A stretch of 64,000 bases of DNA from Pseudomonas putida (GTDB lineage Bacteria; Pseudomonadota; Gammaproteobacteria; Pseudomonadales; Pseudomonadaceae), in the NCBI RefSeq assembly GCF_001636055.1, contig NZ_CP011789.1:1240001-1304000 (forward strand). The letters are read 5' to 3'. Positions within the stretch are counted from its first letter, which is position 1. Every line of letters begins with the position of its first letter. The notes beneath the pieces are model-generated. The model did no database searches and was not told where the DNA came from. It saw only the letters and a program-made list of their open reading frames with translations. Of this stretch, positions 20,581 through 30,241 are shown in pieces. Both the position numbers and the translations under genes were made by a program.

Positions 20581-20598
20581 CATAACCAAATGGTTATG
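20581..20598. promoter_or_regulatory. PcaQ-type operator upstream of pcaHG
   Basis: CATAACCAAATGGTTATG is a perfect 8-base dyad with a 2-base centre. It matches ATAACC-N4-GGTTAA/T, the box described for the LysR activator PcaQ in rhizobia. It lies 105 bases before pcaH in the 242-base gap shared with the divergent metallopeptidase gene. No pcaQ gene is in the window. Confidence 0.6.
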
Positions 20599-20703
20599 TC
20601 TGGCGCGCATGTTTTCAGTTTTCGCCCTGCGCGACCTGCCGGAAACTGCAAGTCCGCCTGCCACGCACAGGTGGTTCGAACAATTCCAAGAGAGGAAAAC
20701 GGC

Positions 20704-21423
20704 ATGCCCGCTCAGGACACCAGCCGCTTCGTGATCCGTGATCGCAACTGGCACCCCAAGGCCCTCACGCCTGATTACAAGACATCCATCGCCCGCTCGC
20801 CGCGCCAGGCGCTGGTGAGCATTGCCCAGTCGGTCAGCGAAAGCACCGGCCCTGATTTTTCCCACCTGCGCTTCGGCGAGCATGACCATGACCTGTTGCT
20901 GAACTTCAACAACGGTGGCCTGCCGATCGGTGAGCGCATCATCGTTGCCGGGCGGGTCGTCGACCAGTACGGCAAGCCGGTGCCCAATACCCTGGTGGAG
21001 ATGTGGCAGGCCAACGCCGGTGGTCGCTACCGCCACAAGAACGACCGCTACCTGGCCCCGCTCGATCCCAACTTCGGTGGCGTCGGTCGCTGCCTGACCG
21101 ACCGTGACGGCTACTACAGCTTCCGCACCATCAAGCCCGGCCCCTATCCCTGGCGCAACGGCCCCAACGACTGGCGTCCGGCGCACATCCACTTCTCCAT
21201 CAGCGGCCCTTCGATTGCCACCAAGCTGATCACCCAACTGTATTTCGAAGGTGATCCGCTGATTCCGATGTGCCCGATCGTCAAGTCGATCGCCAACCCG
21301 GACGCGGTGCAGCGCCTGATCGCCCGGCTCGACATGAGCCACGCCAACCCGATGGACTGCCTGGCCTATCGCTTCGACATCGTGCTGCGTGGCCAGCGCC
21401 AGACCCACTTCGAGAATCGCTGA
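20704..21423 (+). CDS. pcaH: Protocatechuate 3,4-dioxygenase beta subunit
   Basis: A 239-residue subunit that carries the catalytic Fe(III) of the intradiol dioxygenase, cleaving protocatechuate to beta-carboxymuconate in the beta-ketoadipate pathway. The four iron ligands are exactly placed: Tyr109, Tyr148, His161 and His163 (one more than the numbering of the Met-less mature protein). The start at 20704 has an AGAGG site and the family length; a longer frame from 20503 runs through the control region and is rejected. pcaG follows after 11 bases. Confidence 0.97.
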   Translation: MPAQDTSRFVIRDRNWHPKALTPDYKTSIARSPRQALVSIAQSVSESTGPDFSHLRFGEHDHDLLLNFNNGGLPIGERIIVAGRVVDQYGKPVPNTLVEMWQANAGGRYRHKNDRYLAPLDPNFGGVGRCLTDRDGYYSFRTIKPGPYPWRNGPNDWRPAHIHFSISGPSIATKLITQLYFEGDPLIPMCPIVKSIANPDAVQRLIARLDMSHANPMDCLAYRFDIVLRGQRQTHFENR

Positions 21424-21434
21424 GGAGACCCGTC

Positions 21435-22040
21435 ATGCCTATCGAACTGCTGCCGGAGACCCCCTCGCAGACCGCCGGCCCCTATGTGCACATCGGCCTG
21501 GCCCTGGAAGCTGCCGGTAACCCGACCCGCGACCAGGAAATCTGGAACCGCCTGGCCCGCCCGGAGGCTCCGGGCGAGCACATCCTGCTGATCGGCCAGG
21601 TGTACGATGGCAATGGCCATCTGGTGCGTGATTCCTTCCTCGAGGTGTGGCAGGCCGACGCCAACGGCCACTACCAGGACATGTTCAACCTGGAGAACAC
21701 CTTCAACAGCTTCGGCCGGACCGCCACCACCTTCGATGCAGGTGAATGGACCTTGCACACGGTCAAGCCAGGCATGGTGAACAATGCTGCCGGGGTGCCG
21801 ATGGCACCGCACATCAACATCAGCCTGTTCGCCCGGGGGATCAACATCCACCTGCACACCCGTTTGTATTTCGATGACGAGGCCGAGGCCAACGCCAAGT
21901 GCCCGGTGCTCAACCTGATCGAGCAGCCGCAGCGGCGCGAGACGCTGATCGCCAAGCGTTGCGAGGTCGATGGGAAGACGGCGTATCGCTTCGATATCCG
22001 TATTCAAGGGGAAGGGGAGACGGTGTTCTTCGACTTCTGA
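21435..22040 (+). CDS. pcaG: Protocatechuate 3,4-dioxygenase alpha subunit
   Basis: A 201-residue intradiol-dioxygenase fold subunit that pairs with PcaH to form the (alpha-beta-Fe)12 complex. The N-terminal TPSQTAGPYVHIGL segment contributes to the substrate pocket. It does not hold the full set of iron ligands, as expected for the alpha chain. GGAGA precedes the ATG. No other pca genes lie in the window. Confidence 0.96.
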   Translation: MPIELLPETPSQTAGPYVHIGLALEAAGNPTRDQEIWNRLARPEAPGEHILLIGQVYDGNGHLVRDSFLEVWQADANGHYQDMFNLENTFNSFGRTATTFDAGEWTLHTVKPGMVNNAAGVPMAPHINISLFARGINIHLHTRLYFDDEAEANAKCPVLNLIEQPQRRETLIAKRCEVDGKTAYRFDIRIQGEGETVFFDF

Positions 22041-22082
22041 ATGAATGCCGGGGCCTGACAGGTGGCCCCGGCCATCCATCGA

Positions 22083-23168
22083 TCAGCGCCGGACCAGCAG
22101 GACCCCGCTTTCCATGTGGTGGGTGTAGGGGAACTGGTCGAACAGCGCGCAGCGTTCGATACGGTGGGTATCGTGCAGTTGAGCGATGTTCTGCGCCAGC
22201 GTCTCGGGGTTGCAGGAGATGTACAGGATCCGCTCGAAACGCCGGGTCAGCTCGCAGGTGTCCGGGTCCATGCCGGCGCGTGGCGGGTCGACGAACACGG
22301 TGCCGAAGTCGTAGCTTTTCAGGTCGATGCCTTCCAGGCGACGGAATGGGCGGACCTCGTTCAGCGCCTCGGTCAGTTCCTCGGCCGACAGGCGTACGAG
22401 GCGCACGTTGTCGATGCCGTTTTCGTCGAGGTTGTGCAGGGCGGCGTTGACCGAGGTCTTGCTGATCTCGGTGGCCAGCACCTGGCGCGCGCGGGTGGCC
22501 AGGGGCAGGGTGAAGTTGCCGTTGCCGCAGTACAGCTCCAGCAGGTCGTCGCTGCGCTCGCCCATCGCCTCGCAGGCCCAGCCCAACATCTTCTGGTTCA
22601 CTGCCCCGTTGGGCTGGGTGAAGGCGCCTTCAGGCTGGCGGTAGCTGAAGGTGCGGCCGGCGATGTCGAGTTTCTCCACGGCATAGTCACGGCCGATCAC
22701 CACGCGCTTGCCTTTGGAACGACCGATCACGCTGACGCCCAGTTGTGCGGCCAGTTGCTGCGCGGCAGCTTCCCAGGCCTCGTCGAGCGGGCGGTGATAG
22801 CACAGGGTGACCATGGCGTCGCCTGCCAGTGTGGTCAGGAACTCGACCTGGAACAGACGATTGCTCAGGTCTTCGTTACCCTGCCAGGCGGCCTTGAGAC
22901 GGGGCATCAGTTCATTGATGCGCTGGCTGGCGATGGGGAAGTCGTCGATGAGAATTGCCTTGTGCTTCTCGCCCGGGGCGAACATCGCGTAGTGGCGTTG
23001 ACCCTCTTCGCGCCACAGACGGAACTCTGCGCGCAGGCGATAGTGCTCGCGCGGCGACTCGAACACGGCAGGTTGCGGTGCATCGAAGGGCGCCAGCAGC
23101 TCGCGCAGGCGCTCGACCTTGGCCTGCAGTTGGGTCGTGTATTGCGAAGGGTCGAAGACGGCACTCAT
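22083..23168 (-). CDS. trmA: tRNA (uracil-54-C5)-methyltransferase
   Basis: A 361-residue SAM-dependent methyltransferase making ribothymidine at position 54 of tRNA. The SAM motif [13 protein letters not shown] and the catalytic CNPETLAQN motif (nucleophilic cysteine) are both present, and the absence of an N-terminal TRAM domain favours TrmA over RlmD. Its ATG overlaps the stop of the upstream permease gene by four bases, so it is translationally coupled to it. Confidence 0.94.
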   Translation of the reverse strand: MSAVFDPSQYTTQLQAKVERLRELLAPFDAPQPAVFESPREHYRLRAEFRLWREEGQRHYAMFAPGEKHKAILIDDFPIASQRINELMPRLKAAWQGNEDLSNRLFQVEFLTTLAGDAMVTLCYHRPLDEAWEAAAQQLAAQLGVSVIGRSKGKRVVIGRDYAVEKLDIAGRTFSYRQPEGAFTQPNGAVNQKMLGWACEAMGERSDDLLELYCGNGNFTLPLATRARQVLATEISKTSVNAALHNLDENGIDNVRLVRLSAEELTEALNEVRPFRRLEGIDLKSYDFGTVFVDPPRAGMDPDTCELTRRFERILYISCNPETLAQNIAQLHDTHRIERCALFDQFPYTHHMESGVLLVRR

Positions 23169-24460
23169 GCGTTGAACCAGCCCAGCTTGATGACGAACAG
23201 AATGGACAGGATCACCAGGGCCGGGTTCAGGTCGCGATGACGACCGGAGATCAGCTTGATGGCGGTCCAGGCGATGAAGCCGAAGGCGATGCCGTTGGCG
23301 ATCGAATAGGTCAACGGCATGGCCAGGGCGGTGACCACTACCGGCGCGGCCTCGGTGACGTCGTCCCAGTTGATCTCGGCCAGGCCCGAGGCCATCAGCA
23401 CGGCAACGAACAGCAGTGCCGGCGCGGTGGCATAGGCCGGCACGCTACCGGCCAGCGGCGCGAAGAACAGCGCGAGCAGGAACAGCACGGCTACCACGAT
23501 GGCGGTCAGGCCGGTGCGTCCGCCGGCACTTACGCCGGCAGCCGATTCGATATAGCTGGTGGTGGTCGAGGTGCCCAGCAGCGAGCCGGCCATGGCTGCG
23601 GTGCTGTCGGCGATCAGCGCACGGCCCATCTTCGGCATGTGGCCGTCCTTGCCCATCAGGCCGGCGCGCTTGGCCACGCCGATCAGGGTGCCGGAGTTGT
23701 CGAACAGGTCGACGAACAGGAAGGCGAAGATCACGCTGATCAGCCCGACGTCCAGCGCGCCCTTGATGTCCAGTTGCAGGAAGGTCGGGGCCAGCGACGG
23801 CGGCATGGAAACGATGCCGCCGAATTGGCTGGCACCCACCAGGATCGACACCACCGTCACGGCGAGGATGCCGATCAGCACGGCGCCGCGTACTTTCAGC
23901 GACTCGAGGCCGACGATGAGGAAGAAGCCGAGGGTGGCCAGGATCGGTGCAGGCTGCTTGAGGTCGCCCAGGCCGACCAGGGTGGCTGGGTTATCGACGA
24001 CGATGCCCGCATTGTGCAGGGCGATGAGTGCCAGGAACAGGCCGATACCGGCGGCGATCGCCGAGCGCAGCGGCAGCGGGATGCTGTTCACGATCCACTC
24101 ACGGATGCGGAAGATCGACAGCAGGAAGAACAGCACCGCCGAGAGGAATACCGCACCCAGTGCCACCTGCCAGGTGTGGCCCATGTGCAGGACCACGGTG
24201 TAGGTGAAGAAGGCGTTCAGGCCCATGCCCGGGGCGAGGGCGATCGGATAGTTGGCGATCAGGCCCATGGTGACCGAGCCGATGGCGGCGGCAAGGCACG
24301 TGGCGACGAAGATCGCGCCCTTGTCCATGCCGGTTTCGCCGAGGATGCTCGGGTTGACGAACAGGATGTAGGCCATCGCCAGGAAGGTGGTGACGCCCGC
24401 GAGGATCTCGGTGCGCACGTTGGTGTTGTGTGCTTTTAGTTGAAACAGCCTTTCCAGCAT
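23165..24460 (-). CDS. NCS2-family (AzgA-type) purine permease
   Basis: A 431-residue transporter with about 12-14 hydrophobic segments. The opening [20 protein letters not shown] and the segment [20 protein letters not shown] match adenine/guanine/hypoxanthine permeases of the AzgA branch. It probably imports purine bases with protons. The start at 24460 has a GGAGCAGG site; a frame four codons longer is not supported. It is transcribed into trmA with a four-base overlap. Confidence 0.9.
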   Translation of the reverse strand: MLERLFQLKAHNTNVRTEILAGVTTFLAMAYILFVNPSILGETGMDKGAIFVATCLAAAIGSVTMGLIANYPIALAPGMGLNAFFTYTVVLHMGHTWQVALGAVFLSAVLFFLLSIFRIREWIVNSIPLPLRSAIAAGIGLFLALIALHNAGIVVDNPATLVGLGDLKQPAPILATLGFFLIVGLESLKVRGAVLIGILAVTVVSILVGASQFGGIVSMPPSLAPTFLQLDIKGALDVGLISVIFAFLFVDLFDNSGTLIGVAKRAGLMGKDGHMPKMGRALIADSTAAMAGSLLGTSTTTSYIESAAGVSAGGRTGLTAIVVAVLFLLALFFAPLAGSVPAYATAPALLFVAVLMASGLAEINWDDVTEAAPVVVTALAMPLTYSIANGIAFGFIAWTAIKLISGRHRDLNPALVILSILFVIKLGWFNA

Positions 24461-24565
24461 GCCTGCTCCCATGGCGCCGCGGCGCCGTGAATGTATTCGA
24501 CCCCATCAGCAAAGCACAGACCGTACCGGTTGCCGTGGTTTTGTGGGGGCGGAAAAAAGCCGCGC

Positions 24566-24574
24566 ATCATACCA
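24566..24574 (-). promoter_or_regulatory. Candidate extended -10 promoter for the purine permease-trmA pair
   Basis: On the minus strand the site reads TGGTATGAT, an extended -10 (TGN-TATGAT), about 105 bases before the permease start. No good -35 is seen, which is acceptable for an extended -10. I see no purine riboswitch fold in the leader. Confidence 0.4.
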
Positions 24575-24676
24575 GCATGGGGGGCGGGGGCCTATGGCTG
24601 TTGGTCTTTGTGGCGTGGCGCCCGCTGTCGGCGCGGCCTGGTGCCGCGAAAGGGCTGCCAGGCAGCCCCATGAAGA

Positions 24677-25900
24677 CTATTGCGGAGTGTGCATGCGGTC
24701 GCGGTTGGCCAGGGTCGGGAACAGCTTCATCCACACGCCAGTGACCACCAGCGTGCCCACACCACCCAGCACCACCGCCGGAACTGTGCCAAACCAGTGC
24801 GCAGTGACCCCGGATTCGAACTCGCCGAGCTGATTCGAGGCACCGATGAACAGCCCGTTCACCGCGCTGACCCGGCCGCGCATTTCATCGGGTGTCTCCA
24901 GTTGCACGAAGGCGCTGCGGATAACCATGCTGATCATGTCTGCCGCGCCCAGTACCACCAGCACCGCCAGCGAGAACCAGAACGAGGTCGACAGACCAAA
25001 GGCGATGGTCGCCACGCCGAACACGCCGACGGCGGTGAACATGGTCCGGCCGACCTTGCGTTCTACCGGGAAGCGCGCCAGCCACAGCGACATCAACAAG
25101 GCACCTACCGCCGGGGCCGAGCGCAGCAGGCCCAGGCCCCAGGCGCCGGTGAGCAGGATATCCTTCGCGAACACCGGCAGCAGCGCCGTGGCACCGCCGA
25201 GCAGTACGGCGAACAGGTCCAGCGAGATGGCGCCGAGGATGTCCGGGCGACTGCGAATGAAGCGGATGCCGGCCAGCAGTGATTCCAGGCTGGCACGGCC
25301 GCGCTGGGGTGTCTGCTGGCGCGAGTCGAGGCTGAGCATCAGCAGGCAGGCAATGGCGTACAGCAATACCGTCGGGCCATACACCCAGATGCTGCCGAAA
25401 GCGTAGAGCAGGCCGCCGACCGCCGGGGCGACGATGGTCGCTGCCTGGGTCGCCGACGCCGACGCAGCGACGGCGCGCGGGAACAGCCCCGGCGGCACCA
25501 CGTTGGGCAGCAGTGCCTGGGTCGCAGGCATCTCGAAGGAGCGGGTGGCACCGAGCAGGAAGGCCAGCACGAAGATCAGTTCACGGGTGACGCTGTCGGT
25601 GGCACTGCCCAGCGCCAGGGCCAGGGCGATGAGCCCTTGCAGGCACTGGCACAGGGCGGCGACCTTGCGCCGGTCGTAGCGGTCGGCGACATGCCCGGTG
25701 TGCAGCATGAACAGCACCCGTGGGGCGAATTCGACCAGGCCGACCAGGCCCAGGTCCAGGACGTTGCCGGTGAGCTGGTAGAGGTGCCAGCCGATGGCCA
25801 CGGTGAGCATCTGGAAGCCGCTGGCGGTGAAGACCCGCGCAAGCCAGAACGCGATGAACGGACGGTGGTGACGCAACAGCAACGGTGCGGACTCAGACAT
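24677..25900 (-). CDS. MFS exporter (EntS/DUF894-like)
   Basis: A 407-residue major facilitator with 12 predicted membrane segments. The GHVADRYDRRKV loop between helices 2 and 3 is the MFS signature, and FEMPATQALLPNVVPP resembles the enterobactin exporter (EntS) branch. The substrate cannot be assigned: no siderophore genes lie nearby. It stands alone between the permease operon and a REP element. Confidence 0.82.
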   Translation of the reverse strand: MSESAPLLLRHHRPFIAFWLARVFTASGFQMLTVAIGWHLYQLTGNVLDLGLVGLVEFAPRVLFMLHTGHVADRYDRRKVAALCQCLQGLIALALALGSATDSVTRELIFVLAFLLGATRSFEMPATQALLPNVVPPGLFPRAVAASASATQAATIVAPAVGGLLYAFGSIWVYGPTVLLYAIACLLMLSLDSRQQTPQRGRASLESLLAGIRFIRSRPDILGAISLDLFAVLLGGATALLPVFAKDILLTGAWGLGLLRSAPAVGALLMSLWLARFPVERKVGRTMFTAVGVFGVATIAFGLSTSFWFSLAVLVVLGAADMISMVIRSAFVQLETPDEMRGRVSAVNGLFIGASNQLGEFESGVTAHWFGTVPAVVLGGVGTLVVTGVWMKLFPTLANRDRMHTPQ

Positions 25901-26000
25901 CGGGGGCCAACGACAGCGGAAGAAGGGGGCTGCAGATTAGCATTTACTTGTAACAAATGGTTGCGGGCTGTTGGGCAATCGCCTGGGTACCCGCTCCCAT

Positions 26001-26130
26001 TGTAGGAGCGGGTTTACCCGCGAAAAAGACACCGCGCTGCCTGGCACGGGCTACGCCCGTGTTCGCGGGACAAGCCCGCTCCCACAGGGGATTGGGCTGG
26101 TCTTTAGATTTTGAGCAAGACAGTTGCTCC
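26001..26130. repeat. REP-type element with conserved non-REP tail
   Basis: Inverted ends at 26001-26024 and 26062-26086 form the REP core (GTAGGAGCGGG...CCCGCTCCCAC). The stretch 26091-26121, outside the REP hairpin, is identical over 31 bases to 9778-9808 next to the nicP-side REP. The element fills much of the 248-base gap between the MFS gene and the end of dld. Confidence 0.8.
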
Positions 26131-26148
26131 CACAGGGATTGCGCTGAC

Positions 26149-28959
26149 CTAAATAGCTCGTGCGCGTGTCACTCGGTCCACCAGATAGACCAATCCGTGA
26201 TAGTCGATACCACTATGGCTCGACAGCCCGATCTCGCAGGTACGGCTGGTGGAAATCCCTTCGCTGCAGTACTGCACGGCATCTTTCAGGCTGCGCAGGG
26301 AATGGGCATTGAGCTCTGGCGTGGTGAACCCCTTGTCACCAGCGAACCCACAGCAGTGGATACCCTCGGGAATCACCACCTGTTTGCTGCAACGCCGCGC
26401 GAGGTCGATCAGCGCCTGGCTTTCGCCCAGGTGCTGGGTGCTGCAGGTGACATGTACGGCCACAGGTTCCTCCTGTGGGGTGAACTCCAGCTTGTCGAGC
26501 AGATGCGTGCGGATGAAGCGCACCGGGTCGTAAAGATCCAACCGGGTGTCCCCCAGATCCTGCACCAGGCGCAAGGTGCAGGGGCTGGTGTCGCAATAGA
26601 TTGGATCGAGGCCGCCGCGGCTGGCATGCAGCAGGGCGGCGATCAGTTCCTGGCGCTTGTGCTCGGCCTGCTCGGCGTAGCCCTTGGAAGCAAATGGCTG
26701 GCCACAGCAGAGGCTATCGGCGTTGTCGGGGAAGATCACCTGGTAGCCGGCCTTTTCCAGCAGGGCCTGGGTCTTGTCCAGCAACGAGCGCTGCTCGCGA
26801 TCGCCATAGGCCGGACCCATGACACGCGACACACAGGCCGCAAGGTAAACCACCCGGGGTCGTGCATCGTGGCTTGCCGGGCCGAAGTCGATCGGTTTGA
26901 GCGGTTGCGGCATGGCCGCTGTCCACTGCGGCAGGCGACCGTTGCTGACCTTGCGCAGGCCACTGCTGAGGCGCGCCAGGCGTGGGGCACCGAGCAGCTT
27001 GCGTGCGCCGTTGGCCGCGGCGAGGGTCAGGCGTGCGCCACTGAGGGCAGAGTGGAAGTGCTCGGCCAGCCAGTCGGCAGTCTTCAGGTGATCGGCGGCC
27101 TGGCCGCGCAGTTTCTTCACCAGTTCGCCGGTATTGATCCCCACCGGGCAACGCTGGGCGCACAGGCCGGTAGCGGCACAGGTATCGATACCCTGGTATT
27201 GATAGGTTTGCAGCAGCTCGCGAGTGTCGAGGCCGGCACGACGCTTGGCCTGGATATCGCGCCACATGACGATGCGCTGCCGCGGGCTGAGGGTCAGTCC
27301 CTTGGACGGGCACACCGGCTCGCAGAAACCGCACTCGATGCATTTGTCGACGATCTCGTCGGCCGCCGGCAGTGGCTTGAGGCTTTTGAGGTGGATGTCC
27401 GGATCGTTGCTGAGCACCACATCCGGGTTGAGGATGCCGTTGGGGTCGAGCAAGCGCTTGAGTGCCCACATCAACTGGTAGGCGTCCTTGCCCCATTCCA
27501 GCTCGACGAAGGGCGCCATGTTGCGTCCGGTGCCGTGCTCGGCCTTGAGCGAGCCGCCGAACTCCACCGCCACCAGTTGCGCGACGTCCTCCATGAAGGC
27601 CTGGTAACGCGCAACTTCCTCGGCGCTGTTGAAGCCCTGGGTGAAAACGAAGTGCAGGTTGCCTTCCAGTGCGTGGCCGAAAATGATCGCCTCGTCATAG
27701 CGATGCCTGTCGAACAGCTGGATCAGGCGGTTGACGCCCTCGGCCAGTTGCTCTACCGGGAAGGTCACGTCTTCGATGATCACCGTGGTGCCGGTCTGGC
27801 GTACGGCGCCGACGGCAGGGAAGGTGTCCTTGCGAATCTTCCACAGCAGGTTGTACACCGTCGGGTCTTCGCTGAACTCGACCTTCTGCTCGAGCGGGAA
27901 TTCGGCGATTGACCCCATCACCAGCGCCAGTTGTTCGTGCAGCAGGCTCTGGCTGGCGGCGCGGGACTCGATCAGCAGGGCGCAGGCGTTGCTCGACAGG
28001 CCTTTCACCCAGGCCGGCATGCCTGGCATCTCCTGCACCGAGCGCAGGCTGCGGCGGTCGAGCAGCTCGACCGCCGACACGGGCTGGCGCTTGAGCACGG
28101 TCACTGCCCGGCAGCAGCTTTCGACAGTGGGAAACACCAGCAGGGCGCTGGCCTTGTGCGGGTGGTCAGGCACGGTGTCATAGGTGACTGCGCTGATGAA
28201 ACCCAGGGTGCCTTCGGAGCCGACCAGCAGGTGCTGGAGGATATCCAGCGGCTGGTCGTAGTCCACCAGTGCGTTGAGCGAGAGGCCGGTGGTGTTCTTC
28301 AGCCTGTACTTGTGGCGGATGCGGTCGGCCAGTTCGGTGTTGGCGCGGGTTTCCCGGCCAAGTCGGGCAAGTTCGTCGAGCAGTGCGGCGTGGCTCTGCT
28401 CGAAGGCGGCGACGCTGGCCGGGTCTTCGCTGTCCAGGCGAGTGCCGTCGGCCAGTACCAGGCGCAGGCCAGCAAGAGTGTGGTAGGTGTTCTGCGCGGT
28501 ACCGCAGCACATGCCGCTGGCATTGTTGGCGACGATACCGCCGATCTTGCAGGCATTGATCGACGCCGGATCAGGTCCGATCTTGCGCCCGTAGGGGGCC
28601 AGCCAGGCATTGGCCTGGGCACCGATGACCCCGGGCTGCAGGCGGATCTGTTCGCCCTGGTTGCGAATCTCGCGGCCGTTCCAGTTGTCGCCCAGCACGA
28701 TCAGCACCGAGTCGCTGATGGCCTGCCCGGAGAGGCTCGTGCCTGCAGCGCGGAAGGTTACCGGCACGCGCTCACGCTGGGCCAGGCGGATCAGCTCGAC
28801 CACCTCGTCCTCGGATTCGACGCGCACCACCAGCTTGGGGATCAGCCGGTAGAAACTGGCGTCGGTGCCGAAGGCCAGGGTCGAGGTCGGGTCGTCGAAA
28901 CGGCGTTCGGCAGGGATCAGGCGCTCGGCATCACGCAGGAACGCAGCGGGCAGGCTCAT
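26149..28959 (-). CDS. dld: FAD/4Fe-4S D-lactate dehydrogenase (Dld-II/LldE type)
   Basis: A 936-residue fused oxidoreductase. An N-terminal FAD-binding PCMH domain (FRAAGTSLSGQAISD around residue 75) is followed by an FAD-oxidase C-terminal domain, two 4Fe-4S motifs (CIECGFCEPVCP and CAATGLCAQRCP), and two C-terminal CCG motifs (CCGQPFASKG, CCGFAGDKGF). It oxidises D-lactate to pyruvate and feeds the respiratory chain. It is the last gene of lldP-lldD-dld, matching the P. aeruginosa order. D-2-hydroxyglutarate dehydrogenases share the architecture, so the operon supports the lactate role. Confidence 0.9.
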   Translation of the reverse strand: MSLPAAFLRDAERLIPAERRFDDPTSTLAFGTDASFYRLIPKLVVRVESEDEVVELIRLAQRERVPVTFRAAGTSLSGQAISDSVLIVLGDNWNGREIRNQGEQIRLQPGVIGAQANAWLAPYGRKIGPDPASINACKIGGIVANNASGMCCGTAQNTYHTLAGLRLVLADGTRLDSEDPASVAAFEQSHAALLDELARLGRETRANTELADRIRHKYRLKNTTGLSLNALVDYDQPLDILQHLLVGSEGTLGFISAVTYDTVPDHPHKASALLVFPTVESCCRAVTVLKRQPVSAVELLDRRSLRSVQEMPGMPAWVKGLSSNACALLIESRAASQSLLHEQLALVMGSIAEFPLEQKVEFSEDPTVYNLLWKIRKDTFPAVGAVRQTGTTVIIEDVTFPVEQLAEGVNRLIQLFDRHRYDEAIIFGHALEGNLHFVFTQGFNSAEEVARYQAFMEDVAQLVAVEFGGSLKAEHGTGRNMAPFVELEWGKDAYQLMWALKRLLDPNGILNPDVVLSNDPDIHLKSLKPLPAADEIVDKCIECGFCEPVCPSKGLTLSPRQRIVMWRDIQAKRRAGLDTRELLQTYQYQGIDTCAATGLCAQRCPVGINTGELVKKLRGQAADHLKTADWLAEHFHSALSGARLTLAAANGARKLLGAPRLARLSSGLRKVSNGRLPQWTAAMPQPLKPIDFGPASHDARPRVVYLAACVSRVMGPAYGDREQRSLLDKTQALLEKAGYQVIFPDNADSLCCGQPFASKGYAEQAEHKRQELIAALLHASRGGLDPIYCDTSPCTLRLVQDLGDTRLDLYDPVRFIRTHLLDKLEFTPQEEPVAVHVTCSTQHLGESQALIDLARRCSKQVVIPEGIHCCGFAGDKGFTTPELNAHSLRSLKDAVQYCSEGISTSRTCEIGLSSHSGIDYHGLVYLVDRVTRARAI

Positions 28960-29033
28960 GCAATCTCCTCGCGGGGCCGGCGCGTCTGGCGCGCGACGTG
29001 CCCCGGACTATCAGGCGTTTGTTTCGTAAGGGC

Positions 29034-30179
29034 TCAGGCGCCCAACTCGCGTACCAGTGAATCGCGGCTGATCTCGCCGATCGACTTGGCGCCGGTCAGC
29101 ACCATGGCCACGCGCATTTCTTTCTCGAACAGCTCCAGCAGGTTCTTCACCCCAGCCTGGCCATGCACGGCCAGGGCCCAGAGGAAGGCGCGGCCGATCA
29201 GCACCGTGTCGGCGCCCAGGGCGATCATGCGCACCACGTCCAGGCCGCTGCGGACACCCGAGTCGGCGAGAATCTTCAAATCACCCTTGACCGCGTCGGC
29301 AATGGCCGGCAGGGCGCGGGCGCTGGACAGCACGCCGTCGAGCTGGCGGCCGCCGTGGTTGGAGACGACGATGCCGTCGGCACCGAACCTGACGGCGTCA
29401 CGGGCGTCATCGGCGTCGAGGATGCCCTTGATGATCATCGGGCCGTCCCAGAATTCGCGGATCCACTCCAGGTCCTTCCAGGAAATCGACGGGTCGAAAT
29501 TGTTGCCCAGCCAGCCGATGTAGTCGGCAAGGCCGGTCGGGTTGCCGCGATAGGTGGAAATATTGCCCAGGTCGTGGGGGCGTCCCATCACGCCGACGTC
29601 CCAGGCCCATTCAGGGTGGGTCATGGCTTGCAACACACGACGCATCGGGCCGTTGGCGCCACTCATGCCGGAATGGGCGTCACGGTAGCGGGCGCCGGGC
29701 ACGGGCATGTCGACGGTGAACACCAGCGTCTTCACCCCGGCGGCCTTGGCGCGCTCCAGGGCGTTGCGCATGAAGCCGCGGTCCTTCAGGACATACAGCT
29801 GGAACCACATGGGCCGGTCGATGGCCGGCGCCACTTCCTCGATCGGGCAGACCGACACCGTGGACAGGGTGAAGGGAATGCCGTGCGCCGCCGCCGCGCG
29901 CGCCGCTTGCACTTCGCCACGGCGCGCGTACATGCCGGTGAGACCGACCGGGGCCAGGGCCACGGGCATGCTCAGGGTTTCGTCGAACAGCCGGGTCTGA
30001 AGGCTCAGCTCGGACATGTTTCTCAGGACTCGCTGGCGCAGGGCGATGCTGGCCAGGTCCGAGACATTGTGGCGCAGGGTGTGCTCGGCGTAGGCGCCGC
30101 CGTCGGCGTAGTGGAACAGGAAGGGGGGCAGCTTGCGCTGGGCCGCGGCGCGATAGTCGGTGGAGGCTGAAATGATCAT
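29034..30179 (-). CDS. lldD: L-lactate dehydrogenase (FMN, quinone-linked)
   Basis: A 381-residue alpha-hydroxyacid oxidase-family flavoprotein oxidising L-lactate to pyruvate at the membrane. The catalytic His275 lies in SNHGGRQLD, exactly where the E. coli enzyme has it, with the C-terminal DSGVRSG flavin-phosphate loop intact. It lies 62 bases after lldP and 74 bases before dld, all on the minus strand. Confidence 0.95.
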   Translation of the reverse strand: MIISASTDYRAAAQRKLPPFLFHYADGGAYAEHTLRHNVSDLASIALRQRVLRNMSELSLQTRLFDETLSMPVALAPVGLTGMYARRGEVQAARAAAAHGIPFTLSTVSVCPIEEVAPAIDRPMWFQLYVLKDRGFMRNALERAKAAGVKTLVFTVDMPVPGARYRDAHSGMSGANGPMRRVLQAMTHPEWAWDVGVMGRPHDLGNISTYRGNPTGLADYIGWLGNNFDPSISWKDLEWIREFWDGPMIIKGILDADDARDAVRFGADGIVVSNHGGRQLDGVLSSARALPAIADAVKGDLKILADSGVRSGLDVVRMIALGADTVLIGRAFLWALAVHGQAGVKNLLELFEKEMRVAMVLTGAKSIGEISRDSLVRELGA

Positions 30180-30209
30180 GGATTCTCGCAGCGTGGGTTG
30201 AGGGAACTG

Positions 30210-30230
30210 CCGGGCGCTCAGAGCGCCCGG
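30210..30230. repeat. Hairpin between lldP and lldD
   Basis: CCGGGCGCT and AGCGCCCGG form a perfect 9-base-pair stem with a CAG loop inside the operon. There is no T-run, so it more likely tunes mRNA stability or relative expression than terminates. Confidence 0.5.
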
Positions 30231-30241
30231 CCCCTGTCACT

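Noticed and set aside
24461..24676. Purine riboswitch before the NCS2 permease
   Set aside because: I could not find the conserved loop pairs or a three-way junction in the leader; only an extended -10 promoter is supported.
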